Below, piece by piece: positions 17,138 to 26,408 of a stretch of 64,000 nucleotides of DNA. Made by a program: the position numbers and the translations under genes. This stretch comes from Halomonas sp. S3-1-1. Its GTDB lineage: Bacteria; Pseudomonadota; Gammaproteobacteria; Pseudomonadales; Halomonadaceae. Within the stretch, counting starts at the first letter, position 1, and each line of letters starts with the position of its first letter. Under the pieces are notes generated by a model. It searched no databases and was not told the origin of the DNA. It worked only from the letters and a program-made list of their open reading frames with translations. The DNA lies in NCBI RefSeq assembly GCF_023757625.1, contig NZ_JALGBZ010000001.1, forward strand, positions 868,001 through 932,000, in the 5' to 3' direction.

Positions 17138-18127
17138 ATGCAACAACCCTCCCAATGGCGCAGGCGTGGCACTTTCTTCGTGCTCCTCGCGCTGTGCTTG
17201 CTCCTTGCAGGCTGTAGCTCGGCCCTGATGGACCCCAAGGGCGATATTGGTGAAGCACAGCGTTCGCTGATCTTGAGCTCCTTTGGTTTGATGATGATCG
17301 TAGTTATTCCGGTCATCGTGCTGACGGTCGCTTTCGGCTGGCACTACCGTCGTAACAACACCGTCGCGCAATACCTGCCGGATTGGGCGCACTCCAACGT
17401 GATCGAGGCCATCGTGTGGCTGGTGCCCGTTGTCATCGTCGCGATTCTGGCGGTGATTACCTGGCGCTCTTCTCACGAGCTCGACCCGCACCGTCCGCTG
17501 GAAAGCGATGAACCCACCCTCGAAATCCAGGCGATCTCGCTGGATTGGAAATGGCTGTTTATCTATCCCGAGCAGGGCATCGCCACGGTCAACGAAGTCG
17601 CCATGCCGGTCAATCGCCCGGTACGCTTTCGTGTGAGCTCCGGCTCGGTCATGAACTCGCTGTTCATTCCGCGCCTGGGTACTCAGATCTACGCGATGGC
17701 GGGTATGGATAACGATGTTCACCTCGTCGGTAATGAAATCGGCACCTACTGGGGTCGTTCGACCAACTACAGCGGCGCAGGTTTCGCTGGCATGGTCTTC
17801 GATGCGCTGGTGACATCCGATGAAGACTTCGATACGTGGGTAGAGCAAGTGCGTGCAGAGGGTGAGCCGCTGAGCTACCCGGAAGGCTACTCCGAGCTTG
17901 CCGAACGCTCCTCGTTCGTCGATGTCCGGTACTTCTCGGACGTGACGCCGGAGTTCTACGAGCGGCTAGTAAGCAGTTTCCATACGGGAACCGACCCTGA
18001 GACGGAAACGCAGGACGCAGACCGTGCACCGGCCGTTGATACCAATGAAGCCTATCAATCGACCGACAACCAAGAGGGTGAGCGGTCAGACGACGACCAG
18101 CTCATCAGCAACGAGGCGGGAGGGTAA
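17138..18127 (+). CDS. cyoA: Cytochrome o ubiquinol oxidase subunit II
   Basis: Subunit II of the proton-pumping bo3-type quinol oxidase. Lipoprotein signal with lipobox LLLAGC (Cys26), two transmembrane helices (about 45-65 and 85-105), then the periplasmic cupredoxin domain (LDWKWLFIYPEQGIATVNE, GTQIYAMAGM, STNYSGAGFAGM). The CuA ligands of cytochrome c oxidases are absent, so it is a quinol oxidase. The tail after residue 285 is acidic and low-complexity (TETQDAD, GERSDDDQ), longer than in E. coli. First gene of cyoABCDE, 3 bp before cyoB. Confidence 0.95.
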   Translation: MQQPSQWRRRGTFFVLLALCLLLAGCSSALMDPKGDIGEAQRSLILSSFGLMMIVVIPVIVLTVAFGWHYRRNNTVAQYLPDWAHSNVIEAIVWLVPVVIVAILAVITWRSSHELDPHRPLESDEPTLEIQAISLDWKWLFIYPEQGIATVNEVAMPVNRPVRFRVSSGSVMNSLFIPRLGTQIYAMAGMDNDVHLVGNEIGTYWGRSTNYSGAGFAGMVFDALVTSDEDFDTWVEQVRAEGEPLSYPEGYSELAERSSFVDVRYFSDVTPEFYERLVSSFHTGTDPETETQDADRAPAVDTNEAYQSTDNQEGERSDDDQLISNEAGG

Positions 18128-18130
18128 GCC

Positions 18131-20107
18131 GTGTTCGGTAAACTAAGCTTAGAAGCAATCCCCTTACACGATCCTATTATTGTGGTCGTGGGTTTGGGAA
18201 TGGTTGTGGGAGCCATCGCGCTGTTAGGCGCACTCACTTATTTTCGTAAGTGGGGCTGGCTTTGGAATGAGTGGTTCACTTCGGTAGACCACAAGAAACT
18301 CGGTATTATGTATTTCGCGGTCGCATTGGTCATGCTGCTGCGCGGCTTTGCCGACGCCATTATGATGCGTAGCCAGCAGGCCTTGGCCGCTGGCGGCTCG
18401 ATGGGCTTTTTGCCACCGGATCACTACGACCAGATCTTCACCGCCCACGGCGTGATCATGATCTTCTTCGTGGCGATGCCGATGGTCATCGGTTTGATCA
18501 ACCTGGTCGTACCGCTGCAGATCGGCGCGCGCGATGTTGCCTTCCCGTTCTTGAACAACCTGAGCTTCTGGCTGTTCGCCGTGTCGGCGCTTTTGATCAA
18601 CATCTCGCTGGTACTGGGTGAATTCGCCAAAACCGGTTGGCTCGCCTACGCGCCGCTATCGGGGATAGAGTACAGTCCCGGGGTCGGGGTGGATTACTGG
18701 ATATGGGCGCTACAGATATCCGGTATCGGTACGACCCTGACCGGTATCAACTTCTTCGTGACCATCCTGAAGATGCGCACCAAAGGCATGACCATGTTCC
18801 GCATGCCGATCTTCACCTGGACCGCTCTGTGCGCCAACGTACTGATCATCGCCTCTTTCCCGATTCTGACCGCGACCATCGCGCTGCTGACGCTTGACCG
18901 CTACTTCGGTATGAACTTCTTTACCAATGAGCTTGGCGGCAACGTGATGATGTACGTCAACTTGATTTGGGCATGGGGTCACCCGGAAGTTTACATCCTG
19001 ATTCTGCCGGCGTTTGGTGTCTTCTCTGAAGTCATCGCGACCTTTGCGCGTAAGCGTCTGTTTGGCTACCACACCATGGTGTGGGCGACCGTTGCCATCA
19101 CCGTGCTTTCGTTCATCGTTTGGCTGCACCACTTCTTCACCATGGGGGCCGGGGCCAACGTCAACGCCTTCTTCGGCATCATGACGATGATCATCGCCAT
19201 TCCGACCGGGGTTAAGGTCTTCAACTGGATCTTCACCATCTTCCGCGGTCGTCTGGAACTGACCTCGCCGGTGCTGTGGACGCTTGGCTTCATCATCACC
19301 TTTACCCTGGGTGGTATGACCGGTGTCATGCTGGCGCTGCCGGCGGCGAACTTCGTGCTGCACAACAGCCTGTTCGTTATCGCGCACTTCCATAACGTGA
19401 TCATCGGCGGCGTTGTATTCGGCATGCTGGCGGGTCTGACCTACTGGTTCCCGAAAGCGTTCGGCTTCACGCTGAGCGAGAAGTGGGGCAAGCGCTCCTT
19501 CTGGTTCTGGATCACCGGTTTCTACACCGCGTTCATGCCGCTTTACGTGCTGAGCTTCTACGGTGCAGCGCGCCGCATGCAGTCCTACCCGAACGCCGAA
19601 TGGCAGCCCTGGATGATCGTTGCCTGGGTTGGTTCGGTGCTGATCGCTATCGGTATCGCCTGTACCCTGATTCAGTTCTACGTCAGTATTCGCGACCGTC
19701 ATAAGAACCAGGATGTGACCGGTGACCCGTGGGATGCACGTACCCTTGAGTGGTCTACGTCTTCACCCCCGCCGTTCTACAACTTTGCGCACGAGCCGGT
19801 AGTGGGTGATATCGACAGCTTCTGGACGCAAAAGCAGCGTGGCATCGAGCAGGCTGAAGAGAAGGACTACAAGGACATCCACATGCCCAAGAACACCTGG
19901 GCTGGCCCGATCATCAGTGTCTTCGCCATGATCTTTGGTTTTGCGATGATCTGGCACATCTGGTGGCTGGCGATCGTCGGCGCCGTGGGTACGCTGGTGA
20001 GCTTCATCGCGCGCGTGTTCAACGACGACATTGACTACTACGTGCCGGCCGCCGAAGTCGAACGGATCGAGCAGGCGCACCTCAAGCGTTTGGAGGCACA
20101 TTCGTAA
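18131..20107 (+). CDS. cyoB: Cytochrome o ubiquinol oxidase subunit I
   Basis: Catalytic heme-copper subunit of 658 aa. Visible ligands: the low-spin heme His in FTAHGVIM, the cross-linked His-Tyr pair in [15 protein letters not shown], the CuB histidines in WLHHFFTMG, and the heme ligands in [11 protein letters not shown]. The HPEVY tyrosine and the D- and K-channel regions mark a type A oxidase. GTG start 3 bp after cyoA; its stop overlaps the cyoC start (TAATG). Confidence 0.98.
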   Translation: MFGKLSLEAIPLHDPIIVVVGLGMVVGAIALLGALTYFRKWGWLWNEWFTSVDHKKLGIMYFAVALVMLLRGFADAIMMRSQQALAAGGSMGFLPPDHYDQIFTAHGVIMIFFVAMPMVIGLINLVVPLQIGARDVAFPFLNNLSFWLFAVSALLINISLVLGEFAKTGWLAYAPLSGIEYSPGVGVDYWIWALQISGIGTTLTGINFFVTILKMRTKGMTMFRMPIFTWTALCANVLIIASFPILTATIALLTLDRYFGMNFFTNELGGNVMMYVNLIWAWGHPEVYILILPAFGVFSEVIATFARKRLFGYHTMVWATVAITVLSFIVWLHHFFTMGAGANVNAFFGIMTMIIAIPTGVKVFNWIFTIFRGRLELTSPVLWTLGFIITFTLGGMTGVMLALPAANFVLHNSLFVIAHFHNVIIGGVVFGMLAGLTYWFPKAFGFTLSEKWGKRSFWFWITGFYTAFMPLYVLSFYGAARRMQSYPNAEWQPWMIVAWVGSVLIAIGIACTLIQFYVSIRDRHKNQDVTGDPWDARTLEWSTSSPPPFYNFAHEPVVGDIDSFWTQKQRGIEQAEEKDYKDIHMPKNTWAGPIISVFAMIFGFAMIWHIWWLAIVGAVGTLVSFIARVFNDDIDYYVPAAEVERIEQAHLKRLEAHS

Positions 20108-20727
20108 TGGCGACAGATACAATGCACCATGGCGCCCATGCCGATGAACACCACGATCATGATCATCATGACGTAGCGGGTACGAAAGTATTCGGCTTCT
20201 GGGTCTACCTGATGAGTGACCTGGTGATCTTCGGCACGTTGTTCGCCACCTACGCCGTGCTCATGGGGGGCACGGCAGGTGGGCCGAGCGGCGCTGATAT
20301 CTTCGAGCTGCCGCTGATCCTGTTCGGCACCTTTGCGCTTTTGATCAGTAGTTTCACCTTCGGCATGGGCGTTCTGGCAATGAACGCCAACCGTGTCGGC
20401 CAAGTGAAAATGTGGCTGATCGTCACGTTCGTACTGGGCCTGATGTTTTTGGGCATGGAGCTCTACGAATTCAATCACCTGATTCATGAAGGCTATGGCC
20501 CGGATCGAAGCGCGTTTTTGTCGGCGTTCTTCACGCTGGTCGGCACGCACGGTCTGCACGTGACCTTCGGCATGATCTGGATTCTGGTGATGCTGGTTCA
20601 GCTTCAGACCAAGGGCATCAATCCTGCGACGCGTCCGCGCATTCTGTGCTTGAGCCTGTTCTGGCACTTTTTGGACATCGTCTGGATCTGCGTCTTCTCC
20701 TTCGTCTACCTGATGGGAGTGCTTTGA
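20107..20727 (+). CDS. cyoC: Cytochrome o ubiquinol oxidase subunit III
   Basis: 206-aa membrane subunit with five predicted helices that stabilises subunit I. The N-terminus is His/Asp-rich ([16 protein letters not shown]), then [19 protein letters not shown], and the C-terminal [14 protein letters not shown] segment is characteristic of subunit III. Start overlaps the cyoB stop by one base. Same transcript as its neighbours. Confidence 0.97.
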   Translation: MATDTMHHGAHADEHHDHDHHDVAGTKVFGFWVYLMSDLVIFGTLFATYAVLMGGTAGGPSGADIFELPLILFGTFALLISSFTFGMGVLAMNANRVGQVKMWLIVTFVLGLMFLGMELYEFNHLIHEGYGPDRSAFLSAFFTLVGTHGLHVTFGMIWILVMLVQLQTKGINPATRPRILCLSLFWHFLDIVWICVFSFVYLMGVL

Positions 20728-20728
20728 G

Positions 20729-21058
20729 ATGAGTTCTTCTTCTAGCCAACCGTCGGCCGATCACGGCTCCACCAAGTCCTACGTACTGGGTCTGATCCTG
20801 TCGCTGGTACTGACGATCATTCCCTTCGGGGCGGTCATGATGGGGCTGTTCAGCACACCGGTCACGGTCTGGATCATCGTGATCACGGCCGTGATGCAGA
20901 TGCTCGTTCAGCTGGTCATGTTCATGCACCTGAACACCAAGTCGGACGAAGGGTGGGGCATGATGTCCTTCGTGTTCACTGTCTCTATTCTCGCCCTCGT
21001 GGTAGGAGGCTCCCTGTGGATCATGCATCATCTGCACATCAACATGATGATCGGCTAA
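20729..21058 (+). CDS. cyoD: Cytochrome o ubiquinol oxidase subunit IV
   Basis: Small 109-aa subunit with three transmembrane helices, needed for CuB assembly in E. coli. The MLVQLVMFMHLNTK segment is the family signature. It starts directly after the cyoC stop with GAG..GATG spacing typical of coupled genes. Confidence 0.95.
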   Translation: MSSSSSQPSADHGSTKSYVLGLILSLVLTIIPFGAVMMGLFSTPVTVWIIVITAVMQMLVQLVMFMHLNTKSDEGWGMMSFVFTVSILALVVGGSLWIMHHLHINMMIG

Positions 21059-21063
21059 CCACG

Positions 21064-21936
21064 ATGCCTAGCCGGCGGCAGGATCTGCTGGAACTAACTA
21101 AACCCGGTATCATCGGCGGCAATCTAATTGCCGCCATCGGGGGCTACTTCCTGGCCGCCCAGGGGCAGTTCGATCTGGTGACCTTCGCCGCCGTGCTGCT
21201 CGGTATCGCGTTGATCATTGGGTCGGCCTGTGCTTGCAACAACGTAATCGACCGGGATATCGACGCTTTGATGGCGCGCACGCGCCATCGCCCGCTGGTT
21301 CGCGGTAGCGTGTCGATCACCCAGGCGCTGGGGCTCTCGGCGCTGTTGGGCGTTTGCGGCGTGGTGTGTCTGGCGCTGGGCACCAACGGCCTGACCGTGG
21401 CGCTGGCCGTGATCGGTTGGGGCGTTTATGTGGGCATTTATAGCCTTTACATGAAGCGCCACTCCGAGTACGGCACGCTGGTGGGCAGCCTTTCCGGCGC
21501 GATGCCGCCGGTAGTGGGTTACTGCGCGGTGACCGGCACGTTCGACAGCGGCGCGATTGCGCTGTTGGTGATCTTCTGCCTGTGGCAGATGCCGCACTCC
21601 TACGCGATTGCGATCTTTCGCTACGCGGACTATCAGCGTGCCTCCATTCCGGTGCTGCCGGTAGTGCGCGGTATCAAGACCGCCAAGCACCACATTCTGG
21701 GCTACATCGTGGCCTTCATCCCGGCCTCGTTGGCGCTGGGATTGGCAAGCCAGGCGGGCCTCGGGTATCTCTGCGTGGCGCTGGTGATGGGCTTTTACTG
21801 GCTCTACCTGGCGCTTCGAGGCTACCGCCTGGAAGACGACGTGCGCTGGGCACGTCAGGTATTTGGTGTATCGATTCTCACCATTACCGCGCTGAGCATT
21901 ATCATGGTGCTCGAAGCGGTGGTACCGATGGCCTAG
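21064..21936 (+). CDS. cyoE: Protoheme IX farnesyltransferase (heme O synthase)
   Basis: UbiA-family membrane prenyltransferase that makes heme O for the oxidase from heme B and farnesyl diphosphate. The aspartate-rich motif is NNVIDRDIDALMARTRHRPL and the second loop is YADYQRASIPVLPVV. 290 aa, seven to nine helices. The ATG at 21064 gives the usual start (LLELTKPGIIGGNL); a longer in-frame extension upstream lies over cyoD and is rejected. No clear ribosome-binding site, so translation is probably coupled to cyoD 5 bp upstream. Confidence 0.95.
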   Translation: MPSRRQDLLELTKPGIIGGNLIAAIGGYFLAAQGQFDLVTFAAVLLGIALIIGSACACNNVIDRDIDALMARTRHRPLVRGSVSITQALGLSALLGVCGVVCLALGTNGLTVALAVIGWGVYVGIYSLYMKRHSEYGTLVGSLSGAMPPVVGYCAVTGTFDSGAIALLVIFCLWQMPHSYAIAIFRYADYQRASIPVLPVVRGIKTAKHHILGYIVAFIPASLALGLASQAGLGYLCVALVMGFYWLYLALRGYRLEDDVRWARQVFGVSILTITALSIIMVLEAVVPMA

Positions 21937-21962
21937 TTGGCTCGCCTTTCAAGGCTTGCGCG

Positions 21963-21999
21963 AAAAACGCCCGAAGGCCTGGCCTTTGGGCGTTTTTTT
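21963..21999 (+). terminator. Terminator of the cyo operon
   Basis: ACGCCCGAAGGCC pairs with GGCCTTTGGGCGT, followed by seven T residues; a five-A run precedes it, so it may act in both directions. Confidence 0.92.
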
Positions 22000-22128
22000 A
22001 TGGGCGACGCAACGCCTGGTTTCCTATCTTCTCAAGACTTTCTGTTTTCTCGCACCCAAGCGTCGAGCCGGTGCGTGTAACATGGGCCGTCGAGTCGCCC
22101 TTAACACTTTTCAAGGCCAATTTTCGCC

Positions 22129-23043
22129 ATGCAAACGACGTCTTCGCCTCTGCCGCGACACCTTGCCATTGCGCTGCTGGTCACCGTGGCCTGCATGTTC
22201 GCGGCCAATCACGTCTCGGCGCGGCTCGCTTTCGACAATGGAACCGGCCTCTTGCTGGCCATACTGACGCGCTCCGGGGTGGCGTGTAGCATTTTGCTCA
22301 CGCTGGTCATTCTCAAGCGCAAGCGGCTTTGGCTGCCTAGGCGCACCTGGCCCTGGCAGCTGATGGTCGGTGCCTTGATTACGGTGCAGAGCCTGGCGCT
22401 CTACTCGGCGGTGGCGCGGCTTCCAGTGGTCATCGCGCTGCTGCTGACCAACACCTTTCCCATTCAGCTTGCGCTGCTGACCTGGCTTTTAGGCGGGCCC
22501 AGGCCGACATTTCGCCAGTGCGTCATCATGGGCATCATCCTGCTAGGGTTGCTGGTGGTGCTCGACATTCCCGCTTGGCTGATACAGGCCGAGGCGCTGG
22601 GAAGTGATTGGACGCTGGGCATCGGTTTTGGGTTGCTCTCGGCGTTCGTGTTCGCAAGCGCTCTCTGGGTCACCGAGCACCGGCTTTCCGGAGTGGGCAG
22701 CACGCTAAGAAGCCTTCTGACCATGCAGACGGTGTTTATCGCCATGCTCGCCGGCGCCGCGCTGGGGGTCGTTCCGGGCGGGATGGATCTGCCGGAAAAC
22801 TCCCAGGGCTGGACCGGGCTCGTGCTGCTGGCGTTTTTGTATGGCGCCGGCTTTTCGACGCTTTTGATCTGCGTGCCGCGCCTGGATATGGCGCGCAATG
22901 CGCCGGTCATGAACATCGAGCCGGTGGCCTCATTGGTGTTCGGATATTTTGTTTTGGGACAAACACTTGGGCCGGTTCAACTGCTGGGTGGGGCGGTCGT
23001 GGTGGGGGGGATCGTAATTCTCAGCCTTTCGAAAGTGCGCTGA
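22129..23043 (+). CDS. DMT-superfamily (EamA) transporter
   Basis: 304-aa inner-membrane protein with ten predicted helices arranged as two EamA halves, the drug/metabolite transporter fold. Visible features: VTVACMFAANHVSARLAF in helix 1, LYSAVARLPVVIALLLTNTFP in the first half, and MNIEPVASLVFGYFVLGQ near the C-terminus, typical of the second EamA repeat. Substrate unknown; relatives export amino acids or metabolites. Single gene between the cyo terminator and the next porin gene. Confidence 0.82.
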   Translation: MQTTSSPLPRHLAIALLVTVACMFAANHVSARLAFDNGTGLLLAILTRSGVACSILLTLVILKRKRLWLPRRTWPWQLMVGALITVQSLALYSAVARLPVVIALLLTNTFPIQLALLTWLLGGPRPTFRQCVIMGIILLGLLVVLDIPAWLIQAEALGSDWTLGIGFGLLSAFVFASALWVTEHRLSGVGSTLRSLLTMQTVFIAMLAGAALGVVPGGMDLPENSQGWTGLVLLAFLYGAGFSTLLICVPRLDMARNAPVMNIEPVASLVFGYFVLGQTLGPVQLLGGAVVVGGIVILSLSKVR

Positions 23044-23119
23044 TCATTTGCGTTTTGCGTCGGGTTTGGTCACACTTGAATGCGTAAGGAAACACTGTTT
23101 TTTAACTGAGGTACTCCCT

Positions 23120-23623
23120 ATGAAGATGACCGTTTTATCACTCACCTCTGCCGTTTTGCTGGGTGCAGGTACGTTCGCGGCATCGGCCCAAGCGCAGTCT
23201 TTTAACTATCCGCAAGGCTACATCGGCGGCGATGCCATGTTCTGGAGCCTGGACCCGGAGCGCGGCTCTTCGCGCGACGACGTGGGCCTGCGCATCCGCG
23301 GTGGTTCTCAGTTCAACGACTACTTCGCGCTGGAAGGCCATTTGGGTACCGGCGGCTCCGACGGCGGCGCCGAGCTCGACTACCTGGCCGGTATCTACGC
23401 CAAGGGGATCGCACCCATTGCACCCAACGTACGCCTTTACGGCTTGGCGGGTATGACGGAAGTGGACTTCGACCTGGACCGTGAAAGCGGCTTCTCCTAC
23501 GGCGGCGGCGCGGAAGTGGATATCGCCCCGAACCTGGCGATCAATGCCGATTACATGCGCTACCTCGACGAGTCCGCCTACGACTTCGACGCGGCAAGCG
23601 TCGGTCTTCGCTACCGCTTCTAA
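23120..23623 (+). CDS. Small outer-membrane beta-barrel protein
   Basis: A 167-aa protein with a signal peptide (cleaved after SAQAQS or close by) and alternating hydrophobic strands ending in GLRYRF, the terminal-Phe signature for BAM insertion. QFNDYFALEGHLGTGG and SYGGGAEVDIAPNLAINADYM are typical of the eight-stranded OmpA/porin-like barrels. Start chosen at 23120 (MKMTVLSLTS) with GAGG upstream and a proper signal peptide; an earlier in-frame ATG at 23048 would precede it with 24 non-signal residues. Acidic overall, as often in halophiles. Function not assignable. Confidence 0.78.
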   Translation: MKMTVLSLTSAVLLGAGTFAASAQAQSFNYPQGYIGGDAMFWSLDPERGSSRDDVGLRIRGGSQFNDYFALEGHLGTGGSDGGAELDYLAGIYAKGIAPIAPNVRLYGLAGMTEVDFDLDRESGFSYGGGAEVDIAPNLAINADYMRYLDESAYDFDAASVGLRYRF

Positions 23624-23655
23624 ACGGTTTAGTCATCGTCAACGCAGCGACTCAG

Positions 23656-23681
23656 AACCCCACCCACGCGGTGGGGTTTTT
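23656..23681 (+). terminator. Terminator after the beta-barrel gene
   Basis: CCCCACC and GGTGGGG form a 7-bp stem with loop CACGC, followed by five T residues. Confidence 0.9.
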
Positions 23682-23703
23682 ATGGGCGAACGAAAATCGA
23701 GTA

Positions 23704-23720
23704 TATTGTTAGCATGCTAA
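23704..23720. promoter_or_regulatory. SlyA/MarR-like palindrome, copy 1
   Basis: TATTGTTAGCATGCTAA contains the perfect 12-bp palindrome TTAGCATGCTAA, one base away in each half from the SlyA consensus TTAGCAAGCTAA as known from enteric bacteria. A TAATAAT immediately follows and could be a -10 element for the efflux genes. The same 17-mer is at 43634-43650. Confidence 0.65.
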
Positions 23721-23753
23721 TAATGGTGTAAGCTAAGGCATTGTTTGAACAGA

Positions 23754-23776
23754 CCCCGGCCACGCCGGGGTTTTTT
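23754..23776 (+). terminator. Leader terminator directly before the HlyD gene
   Basis: CCCCGG and CCGGGG form a hairpin with loop CCACG, followed by six T residues, ending only 15 bp before the HlyD ATG and downstream of the SlyA-like site. Confidence 0.85.
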
Positions 23777-23791
23777 GATGAGTGAATTCCG

Positions 23792-24853
23792 ATGTCTCCC
23801 GATCAGCGCTTTACCCGATGGGTAAGGGTAGCTTTGGCTGCCTTTGCTCTTTTGTTCGTCTATTTTCTGGTGGCCGACAGCTTCATGCCGTTGACCCCGC
23901 AGGCGCGCATCATGCGCCCGGTTACGCGCATCGCCCCGGAGCTCAGCGCACCGGTGGTCGAAGTGGTCGTACGCGATCACCAGTTCGTCGAGAAGGGCGA
24001 CGTGCTGTTTCGCCTCGACGCCGCGCCCTACGAAATCGCCGTGGAGAAAGCCCAGCTCGACGTCGAGCAGGCCGCCCGGGAGAACGACCGCTTGCAGGCC
24101 GACCTGGCCGCAGCGCGGGCTTCACTCAGCGCTGCCCGGGCAAGCGCGAGCGAGCTCAACAGCGAACGCGAGCGCGCGCAGTCGCTGGTGGGGCGCCAGA
24201 GCATTTCGCGCCAGCAGTACGAGCAGCGGGTATCGGCGGCGAATACCGCCAACGCCGACGTGCGCGCCGCCGAAGCGAAGATCACCAGCCTCGAGGCGCA
24301 GCTTGGTGAAGAAGGGGATGCCAACCTGCGCCTGCGCCAGGCCCGCAATGCGCTGGCCAACGCCCGATTGGATTTGGAGCGCACCGAGGTGCGCGCCTTC
24401 GAGGCGGGGCAGGTGACCAACCTGCAGCTTCAGGCCGGCGACTACGTTCAGGCGAGCCAGCCGGTGCTGGCGCTGGTCGGTAACGGTGCTGACATCGTGG
24501 CGGACTTTCGTGAAAAGAGCCTGCGCCACGTGCGCGTGGGCGATGAAGCGAAGGTCGTGCTGGACGCGCTGCCCGGCCATATTTTCGCCGGCCACGTGAC
24601 GGCGCTGGATGCCGGTGTGCGCGAGGGGCAGGTCAGCGCCAACGGCCAGCTCGCGGATATTCCCACCTCTGACCGCTGGGTGCGCGATGCTCAGCGCCTG
24701 CGCCTGCACGTAGCACTCGACGCGCCGCTCGAGCAGATGCCGCCGAGCGGCGCCAGGGCCAGCGTTCAGCTTCTACCCGGCGAGCATACGCTGGCGCCCC
24801 CGTTCGCCTGGCTGCAGGTGCACTTGATCAGCTGGCTGCACTATGTCTACTGA
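23792..24853 (+). CDS. HlyD-family periplasmic adaptor of an efflux pump
   Basis: 353-aa membrane-fusion protein: one N-terminal transmembrane anchor (about residues 10-30), then the split biotinyl-lipoyl motif (APVVEVVVRDHQFVEKGDVLF and later RTEVRAFEAGQVTNLQLQAGDYV) around an Ala/Gln/Glu-rich coiled coil (about 85-195), then the beta-barrel part (VADFREKSLRHVRVGDEAKVV). Resembles AaeA/EmrA adaptors. Its last 11 bp overlap the next gene, encoding the matching inner-membrane permease. Possible control at two levels: a SlyA-like operator and a leader terminator. Confidence 0.88.
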   Translation: MSPDQRFTRWVRVALAAFALLFVYFLVADSFMPLTPQARIMRPVTRIAPELSAPVVEVVVRDHQFVEKGDVLFRLDAAPYEIAVEKAQLDVEQAARENDRLQADLAAARASLSAARASASELNSERERAQSLVGRQSISRQQYEQRVSAANTANADVRAAEAKITSLEAQLGEEGDANLRLRQARNALANARLDLERTEVRAFEAGQVTNLQLQAGDYVQASQPVLALVGNGADIVADFREKSLRHVRVGDEAKVVLDALPGHIFAGHVTALDAGVREGQVSANGQLADIPTSDRWVRDAQRLRLHVALDAPLEQMPPSGARASVQLLPGEHTLAPPFAWLQVHLISWLHYVY

Positions 24854-26030
24854 CCCTGTGTCTACTGAGCCGTCCGAGCCCACTGGCACGAGCGGCCCGA
24901 AAACCGTACCGGCCGGTTCACCGACCGGCCAGAGCCGCCGTCGCGCTTGGTCGATCATGCCCTGGAGTGGAAAACGCGGTGCAGGGTCGCCTGCGAAAAG
25001 CCCTCGCGCGGCGATTCTCGATGAAAACGGCCTGCGCCAGTGTCTGCGGGTCGCCGGTGGAGCCACGATTGGCTTTGTGATCAGCAAGCTGATGGGCTGG
25101 AACTACGGCGTTTTCTTTACCGTGTTTCCGATGTTTCTGCTCGGCATGGTGCCGCTGCTCAACGCCGGGATCATCCGCCAGTTTCTGGGCAACGCCGCTT
25201 TCAACGTGGTCGAGGTCAGCCTGATCATCGGCCTTTTGCAGCATATGCCGGTGGTGATGACGCTGGTGGTGCTGGGTATCTTTTTGTTTCGCTTCAACCT
25301 GATGGCGAAAGGGCCACTGTTTCTGTACGCGGCCAACGGCGTGGTCACGCTCAGTATCCTGCTGCACTTCGCAAGCTACCCAGGCGTGGATCTGAGCGAA
25401 CTTTTGACCGCGAACCTGCTGGCGAGCGTGCTGGCGGTGATCATCGCCATGCTCATGCACACGCTCTTTCCTGACGTCTCGCCGCGACAGCCGCCGCCAC
25501 GCGCGGAGAAAACCGCTGCGCAGATTCGTCATGAAACGCTGCTGGGCGGCATTACCGCCACGCTATCGTTTGTCGTGTTTCAGACGTTCGATCTGCGCGA
25601 TTCGCTCTCCGCGCAGATGGCGACGGTGCTAGTGCTGTTCGCGATGGGCTATGCCGGCGCCCAGGTGTCATCGATCAGGCGCATCATCGGCACGCTTTTG
25701 GGCTGTAATATGGCGCTTTTGATTCAGCTTCTGCTTTACAGTCAGAGCCACCACTTTTTGCTGGTGATCATGATTTACTGGTTGGGATTGATGCTTTTTG
25801 CTCGCGAACACGTGCGCGAAGCCGGTGGCTCCGGCGTCGGATTTGGTGGTATGACGACGCTGGGTATTTTGTTCGGCCAGTCGCTCGGGCCGAGCCAGGA
25901 CCTTGTTTATAGTGCCCTTTATCGGTTCTCCTCCATGTTCGTGGCGCTGGCGATCACGCTGATGGTAATGTCGTGCCTTCACTCCTTGCTCAATGTCTGG
26001 ACGGCCACTGCGCTGCCAAAAAGAAATTGA
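24843..26030 (+). CDS. DUF2955/FUSC-like inner-membrane efflux permease
   Basis: 395-aa protein with two blocks of five to six hydrophobic segments (about 70-200 and 240-385), the architecture of AaeB/FUSC-type aromatic-acid exporters and the DUF2955 group that partner HlyD proteins. The first 60 residues are hydrophilic, rich in Pro, Ser and Arg, with no signal sequence. Translationally coupled to the HlyD gene through an 11-bp overlap. Likely exports an organic acid or aromatic compound; substrate inferred only from family. Confidence 0.78.
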   Translation: MSTDPVSTEPSEPTGTSGPKTVPAGSPTGQSRRRAWSIMPWSGKRGAGSPAKSPRAAILDENGLRQCLRVAGGATIGFVISKLMGWNYGVFFTVFPMFLLGMVPLLNAGIIRQFLGNAAFNVVEVSLIIGLLQHMPVVMTLVVLGIFLFRFNLMAKGPLFLYAANGVVTLSILLHFASYPGVDLSELLTANLLASVLAVIIAMLMHTLFPDVSPRQPPPRAEKTAAQIRHETLLGGITATLSFVVFQTFDLRDSLSAQMATVLVLFAMGYAGAQVSSIRRIIGTLLGCNMALLIQLLLYSQSHHFLLVIMIYWLGLMLFAREHVREAGGSGVGFGGMTTLGILFGQSLGPSQDLVYSALYRFSSMFVALAITLMVMSCLHSLLNVWTATALPKRN

Positions 26031-26140
26031 GGCAACTTTTTTCGCACCGTCTACTCTAAGAAATACCTGCACTGCTGATAGACATCGACGTCTTCCTCGC
26101 ATGCAGCGTATTTCCTACTAACGGATTAGAGGTAATCATC

Positions 26141-26320
26141 ATGTCAGGTGCAAACGAAGACAAAGCGAAAGGTGCTGCTAACAAGGCCGCTGGCAAAGTG
26201 AAGGAAGCCGTGGGTAAAGCCACCGGCAGCGATAAGACCGAAGCCAAGGGTCACGCTCAGCAGGCAAAAGGCGAAGCGCAAAAAGGTAAAGGCGAGCTGA
26301 AAGACGCTGCCAAGAAGTAA
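26141..26320 (+). CDS. CsbD-family stress protein
   Basis: 59-aa, highly charged, Lys/Ala/Gly-rich protein with the repeated KAKGAANKAAGKVKEAVGKA and AKGEAQKGKGELKDAAKK pattern of CsbD-like general-stress proteins, predicted to be disordered or amphipathic. GAGG lies 8 nt before the ATG. It has its own terminator at 26341-26366 and is flanked by unrelated genes. The molecular role of the family is poorly known. Confidence 0.92.
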   Translation: MSGANEDKAKGAANKAAGKVKEAVGKATGSDKTEAKGHAQQAKGEAQKGKGELKDAAKK

Positions 26321-26340
26321 CGACACCGTCAAAATATTAA

Positions 26341-26366
26341 ACAGGGGCCTTCGGGCCCCTGTTTTG
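26341..26366 (+). terminator. Terminator after csbD-like gene
   Basis: ACAGGGGCC, loop TTCG, GGCCCCTGT, then TTTTGCTTT. The UUCG-type tetraloop makes the stem especially stable. Confidence 0.92.
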
Positions 26367-26408
26367 CTTTCTAAGTTTGATGCTCGCGAACCATTTGTTC
26401 AAGCCCGC

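Noticed and set aside
18710-19702. A 330-codon minus-strand open frame inside cyoB
   Set aside because: It is an antisense shadow of a fully conserved oxidase gene. Its product is a low-complexity His/Gln/Arg/Asp-rich sequence typical of reversed membrane-protein codons.
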